A DNA stretch of 10,529 nucleotides from Goniomonas avonlea (taxonomy: Eukaryota > Cryptophyceae > Goniomonadida > Goniomonadaceae): assembly GCA_003573635.1 (NCBI GenBank), contig QUTJ01031250.1, forward strand, positions 1 to 10,529, written 5' to 3'. The notes under the pieces were generated by a model. It saw nothing but the letters and a program-made list of their open reading frames with translations, was not told the DNA's origin and made no database searches. The translations under genes and the position numbers were made by a program. Shown in pieces: positions 8,425 to 10,529 of the stretch (position 1 is its first letter; each line of letters starts with the position of its first letter).

Positions 8425-9818
8425 GAGAGACAGAAAGGGGGGGGCAGAGAGGCCTGAGCAAGTTCAACTTGGCTATACTCTTTCAAAAGATGTTATAGTC
8501 CTAGAATGTATAACGAACGTGATCTCAATCTGTTACAAACTGTTTAGCCAAGTTGACCTGTCGCCCCCCTTTTGACGCGACCGATTCTTGAGGAATAATT
8601 TTCTTGAAGAAAAAACAGATGAAGCGTTGCAAATATAAGATCATCACTCTTTATAAACCTTGGTTGTTTTAATGCACAGAATGAGTCAGATAATGAACGA
8701 AGTTCTGGTTAATTGTTCTGCACCATCATTTCATCGTAATCCTGCTATTAACGAAATATTTAATTCTAATCGCTCAACGGCGGCGCAGGTCACGACAAGT
8801 TTCGCAGCGTCGTACGTGAGCACCCTTGCCCTCGGCAACCTGTGCGGTCGAATTGGCTGGGCCCAGTTCTCAGACAAAGTGAGCCCCCCGATTTCTCAGC
8901 TTGGCGCGCGAAGTGCGCTTGTCGGCCGTTGCCTGCGTGTGCCTGCGTGTGTCTGCGTGCCGGCGTGTGCCTGCGTGTGCCTGTGTGTGCCTGCGTGTGC
9001 CTGCGTGCCTAGTGTGCGGCGTTGGACTGTAGTGAGGTGTTCGGTGTGTGCTAGAGGCGATTCGATTGTGTGAGGTGTTAGGCTGTGTGCTGGAGTGAGA
9101 TGTTAGACAGTGGGGTGGTAGCTGACGAGCTCGATCGCAGAGTTAGGGACAGTTCAACTTGGTTCTTCACTTTCAAAAGTTTACAAAACTGTTTTGCCAA
9201 GTCAGACTGTAGTGGGGCGTTCGATTGTCGGACTGTAGTGAGGCGTTCGATTGTCGGACTGTAGAAAGGCGTTCGATTGTGTCGGAGTGTGAGGTGTCGA
9301 TTGCGTGCGAGAGGCCTGCGCCCCGCCCGCGCACTGACGCGCGGTCCCCGCAGTTTGGCCGCCCGTTGACCTTCAACATGTTCACCATCGGCAGTATCCC
9401 GCTCTTCCTTGCAATCCCCTTCCTTGTACAGGTACGGAATCCACTGTCGTCATCGCTGCGTTGTCACATTTTGAGACTCTCTGAGACACTCTCATCTTCC
9501 CATTTTGCGCCCACGCCCACGCCACGCCCACATCCCCTCTCACACCCGCACCCACACACGCCTATTCTCACACCAACCGCATTCTCACTGCCTCCCTCGC
9601 AGTCTGTGGTGGACACAGGCAGCGCTGTGCCCCTGTGGGGGTTCATTGGGTGCACCGCGGCTGCCATTACGATGTACGGGGGGACGTACGCCTGCCTTCC
9701 TGCTTATGAGGTGCGTCCTGGATCAGAGACCGTGGCCCACAGACGTGTGGGGAGAGGAAGCCAGTTGCCGTTCGGGCGACGGCTGGACAGGGAGTCCCTC
9801 TCACAACCCTCCGCGAGG

Positions 9819-9862
<44 letters not shown>

Positions 9863-10469
9863 CCACCCACCCACTCCCGTTGACCCACGCCCCCCTTTCG
9901 ATTGCGGCTCTCCGAGTTCGTTCTATCGTGTCTGTTTTTTGACGGCGTGACTCGAGAACAAGCTGAGGTTTGTTGAAAAACACGATTCCCTCCTCTCTTG
10001 CCTCTCCTCTCACTCGCTCTTTCACCCACTCTCGTTGACCCACTCCCCCCTTTCGATTGCCTCTCTCCCCAGCCCGCTCTATCGTATCTCGCTCCCTCTC
10101 GATCACCTCAGTCTAGTGGGCAGGTCAGGCAGGTTTCTAGGTATCCGAGGCTTCTTGCGTCGACTGCTCTCTCTCCCTCTCCCTCTCCCTCTCCCTCCCT
10201 CCCTCCCTCACTCCCTCTCTCTCTATAGATCGATAGATATAGATATAGATATATTAGAGATAGATAAATCGATAGATAGATATCCCCCTCCCTCCCTGGC
10301 AGTGTTTTACGTCACGCCGCAGGCCGACTTGTTCGGTGGCAAGTACGTCGGCGCAATTCACGGCCGAGTGCTTCTTGCGTCGACTGCAGCAGCGCTGGTT
10401 GGACCTGCTCTTCTTGTCCACCTTCGCAGCCGTGCTGAATCCAATGCGATTGCAGACCTGCTCGCAAAG
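5295..10469 (+). CDS. MFS transporter, oxalate/formate-antiporter-like, with N-terminal targeting-like extension (3' end outside window)
   Basis: Eleven exons are visible: 5295-5525, 5577-5683, 5731-5986, 6036-6227, 6319-6415, 7495-7591, 8113-8338, 8789-8878, 9354-9431, 9603-9710 and 10323-10469. They give 543 codons with no frame break. Residues 1-49 carry Arg/Lys and Ser but no acids, like a mitochondrial or other organellar presequence. The transporter starts at NRWLM|VLPAF with CIGSPYAWSV, the OFA-type first helix. MFS loop motifs occur in both halves: GKWQMKVGPRK (139-149) and GRIGWAQFSDKFGR (422-435). Other family stretches are WFPDRKGLASGL, GLGLGYTPPVQ, MGLFAVAKPMM and the ending ADLFGGKYVGAIHGR. 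A hydrophilic segment (~225-290, KLFAEVGDSVREVV) separates early helices. The family moves small carboxylates by exchange; the substrate here is unknown. The ATG at 5295 is the first Met giving the leader. Introns 5-11 are large and repeat-filled. About 50 C-terminal residues are probably missing. Confidence 0.88.
6553..6825. repeat. Degenerate minisatellite, GTTGTGGATAYGCAC family (transporter intron 5)
   Basis: About seven imperfect units beginning GTTGTGGATA or GTTGCGG start near 6553, 6598, 6696, 6724, 6761, 6787 and 6811. The best-kept pair shares GTACATGCTT in its tail. A longer unit, CACGCTAGTGT followed by GTGGATACGCG, occurs near 6588 and 6777. The spacing is irregular, so this looks like an old, decaying tandem array. 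It lies within the 1079-nt intron 6416-7494. Confidence 0.7.
6850..7090. other. Non-repetitive intron 5 sequence with several small inverted repeats
   Basis: No exon is supportable here. Short perfect inverted repeats occur: CCTAAC (6915-6920) with GTTAGG (6934-6939), and AACGG (7064-7068) with CCGTT (7074-7078). Each is short enough to be chance alone. They lead into the stronger hairpin block that starts at 7091. Confidence 0.3.
7091..7245. other. Hairpin-dense block with a three-way junction (transporter intron 5)
   Basis: Three consecutive structures are visible. First, 7091-7120 folds as an 11-bp stem with two single-base bulges and a 6-nt loop. Second, TACCGCAG (7127-7134) pairs perfectly with CTGCGGTA (7149-7156) around a 14-nt loop. 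Third, GCTAGGCGA (7169-7177) pairs perfectly with TCGCCTAGC (7237-7245) and encloses two hairpins: TAACTC/GAGTTA (7178-7192, 3-nt loop) and a long arm 7199-7236 (GATT/AATC, GATCT/AGATC and CAGCT/AGCTG). Both arms abut the outer stem directly, with only 7193-7198 unpaired. It could be a structured intronic RNA or a palindrome-rich mobile remnant. It does not fit a tRNA and I recognise no RNA family. Confidence 0.6.
7692..8034. repeat. CT-rich microsatellite array with 37-bp higher-order units (transporter intron 6)
   Basis: A pyrimidine-rich array built from CT, CTCG and CAACACA blocks fills most of the 521-nt intron 7592-8112. Two adjacent 37-bp units (7822-7858 and 7859-7895) are identical, each starting TGTCTCTCTCGCTCGCTCTC, with a truncated third copy at 7896. 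Long open frames across this region are repeat artefacts. Confidence 0.9.
8360..8449. repeat. G-run and (GA)n microsatellite (transporter intron 7)
   Basis: A run of about ten G (from ~8360) leads into AGAG-rich sequence with an uninterrupted (GA)n stretch near 8388-8421 and a second G run near 8437-8444. This is the opposite-strand form of the CT tracts elsewhere. It starts 20 nt after the intron 7 donor at 8339. Confidence 0.85.
8461..8559. repeat. Small inverted-repeat element, copy 1 (transporter intron 7)
   Basis: The 99-bp sequence begins AGTTCAACTTGGCTA (8461-8475) and ends TAGCCAAGTTGACCT (8545-8559), so the ends pair at 14 of 15 positions. An inner inverted repeat, GTTATA (8492-8497) with TATAAC (8509-8514), lies inside. 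A shorter relative occurs at 9151-9208 in the next intron. The layout suggests a miniature transposable element or a foldback repeat. No target-site duplication is evident. Confidence 0.65.
8561..8778. other. AT-rich island of about 33% GC in intron 7
   Basis: Bases 8581-8760 are about 33% GC by count (59 of 180), far below the flanking exons and GC-rich repeats. Two frames are open for about 40-55 codons, one on each strand: plus-strand MSQIMNEVLVNCS from 8681, and a minus-strand frame without a start containing QPRFIKSDDLIFATL. Neither is recognised. It directly follows inverted-repeat copy 1, so both may belong to one insertion. Confidence 0.5.
8931..9010. repeat. Decamer minisatellite, GCCTGCGTGT type (transporter intron 8)
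   Basis: About eight tandem units of ten bases run through this stretch. The first two are identical GCCTGCGTGT and later ones differ by a base or two. It starts about 50 nt after the exon 8 donor at 8879. Confidence 0.85.
9025..9284. repeat. 26-bp tandem repeat (GACTGTAGTGAGGCGTTCG) interrupted by inverted-repeat copy 2
   Basis: Three adjacent units start GACTGTAG at 9205, 9231 and 9257. The first two are 26 bp and differ by one base; the third is 28 bp. A diverged unit begins at 9025 with GTG-rich material to ~9120. Inverted-repeat copy 2 (9151-9208) lies between the two groups, touching the first unit of the right-hand group. Confidence 0.75.
9151..9208. repeat. Small inverted-repeat element, copy 2 (transporter intron 8)
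   Basis: This begins AGTTCAACTTGG like copy 1, shares CTTTCAAAAG and TTACAAA...CTGTTT with it, and ends GCCAAGTCAGACT. It lacks roughly 40 bp of the middle of copy 1. Its arms pair less well than those of copy 1. The shared internal blocks, not only the ends, show common origin. Confidence 0.6.
9821..9860. repeat. (CT)n microsatellite (transporter intron 10)
   Basis: This is a pure CT run of about 20 units just upstream of duplication unit A (9864). It lies within the 612-nt intron 9711-10322. Confidence 0.95.
9864..10088. repeat. Direct duplication, ~66-bp units 155 bp apart (transporter intron 10)
   Basis: Unit A (9864-9930) and unit B (10023-10088) share CGTTGACCCAC, CCCCCCTTTCGATTGC and TTCTATCGT/CTCTATCGT at matching offsets, with scattered substitutions. 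Each is preceded by CT-rich sequence, so the duplication probably included the tract. Confidence 0.75.
10145..10167 (+). repeat. Partial copy of exon 11 inside intron 10
   Basis: GCTTCTTGCGTCGACTGC at 10150-10167 is identical to 10370-10387 in exon 11. The preceding CCGAG is also shared, offset by one base. The copy runs straight into a CT/CCCT tract (from ~10168). It has no reading-frame role at this site. Confidence 0.75.
10168..10283. repeat. CT/CCCT tract followed by GATA-type microsatellite (transporter intron 10)
   Basis: Pyrimidine repeats of the CTCTCC and CCCT type (10168-10224) are followed by irregular GATA/ATAGAT repeats (10225-10283). The intron acceptor is the cgccgcag ending at 10322. 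Confidence 0.85.
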
Positions 10470-10487
10470 GTGTGCCGATACGCTCTG

Positions 10488-10489
<2 letters not shown>

Positions 10490-10529
<40 letters not shown>
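10490..10529. repeat. (CT)n microsatellite running to the window edge (transporter intron 11)
   Basis: A pure CT run begins 20 nt after the donor at 10470 (gtgtgc) and continues to the last base of the window. The transporter gene continues beyond it. Confidence 0.9.

Overview
The window is nuclear DNA from a unicellular eukaryote, probably a protist or alga outside animals and fungi. All five genes are broken by GT-AG spliceosomal introns. Two products point away from opisthokonts: a SYP7-type Qc-SNARE and a gamma-carbonic-anhydrase-like complex I subunit, both known mainly from plants, algae and assorted protists. Every gene model was read by eye. Each is supported by an unbroken frame across its junctions, total coding length divisible by three, and family motifs restored by splicing. 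I do not name a species.

Layout, left to right: (1) 77-978 (+), the C-terminal end of a STE11/MEKK-like protein kinase whose catalytic core lies left of the window. (2) 1321-1883 (-), a complete four-exon thioredoxin-fold protein. (3) 1989-3070 (+), a complete eight-exon gamma-carbonic-anhydrase-like protein with a mitochondrial-type leader. (4) 3611-4973 (-), a complete six-exon tail-anchored Qc-SNARE. (5) 5295 to beyond 10469 (+), an MFS transporter of the oxalate/formate-antiporter-like type with an N-terminal targeting-like extension. Eleven exons are visible and the 3' end lies beyond the window. Genes 2/3 and 4/5 are divergent, with gaps of 105 and 321 bp. Genes 1/2 and 3/4 are convergent.

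The left 6.4 kb is compact, with most introns 42-62 nt. From intron 5 of the transporter onward the introns grow to 171-1079 nt. They are filled with CT/GA microsatellites, TG-rich minisatellites, tandem duplications, a 33% GC island, two copies of a small inverted-repeat element, and a hairpin-dense block that includes a well-formed three-way junction (7169-7245). The same CT-tract biology appears in the kinase intron at the left edge. In both places a short, diverged copy of neighbouring exon sequence sits directly against a CT tract.

The genes do not form a pathway. They are neighbouring housekeeping genes: signalling, mitochondrial respiration, membrane fusion, and anion or organic-acid transport. 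The novelty lies in the intron content and in residue changes in the thioredoxin-like and gamma-CA-like proteins, not in an operon-like system.
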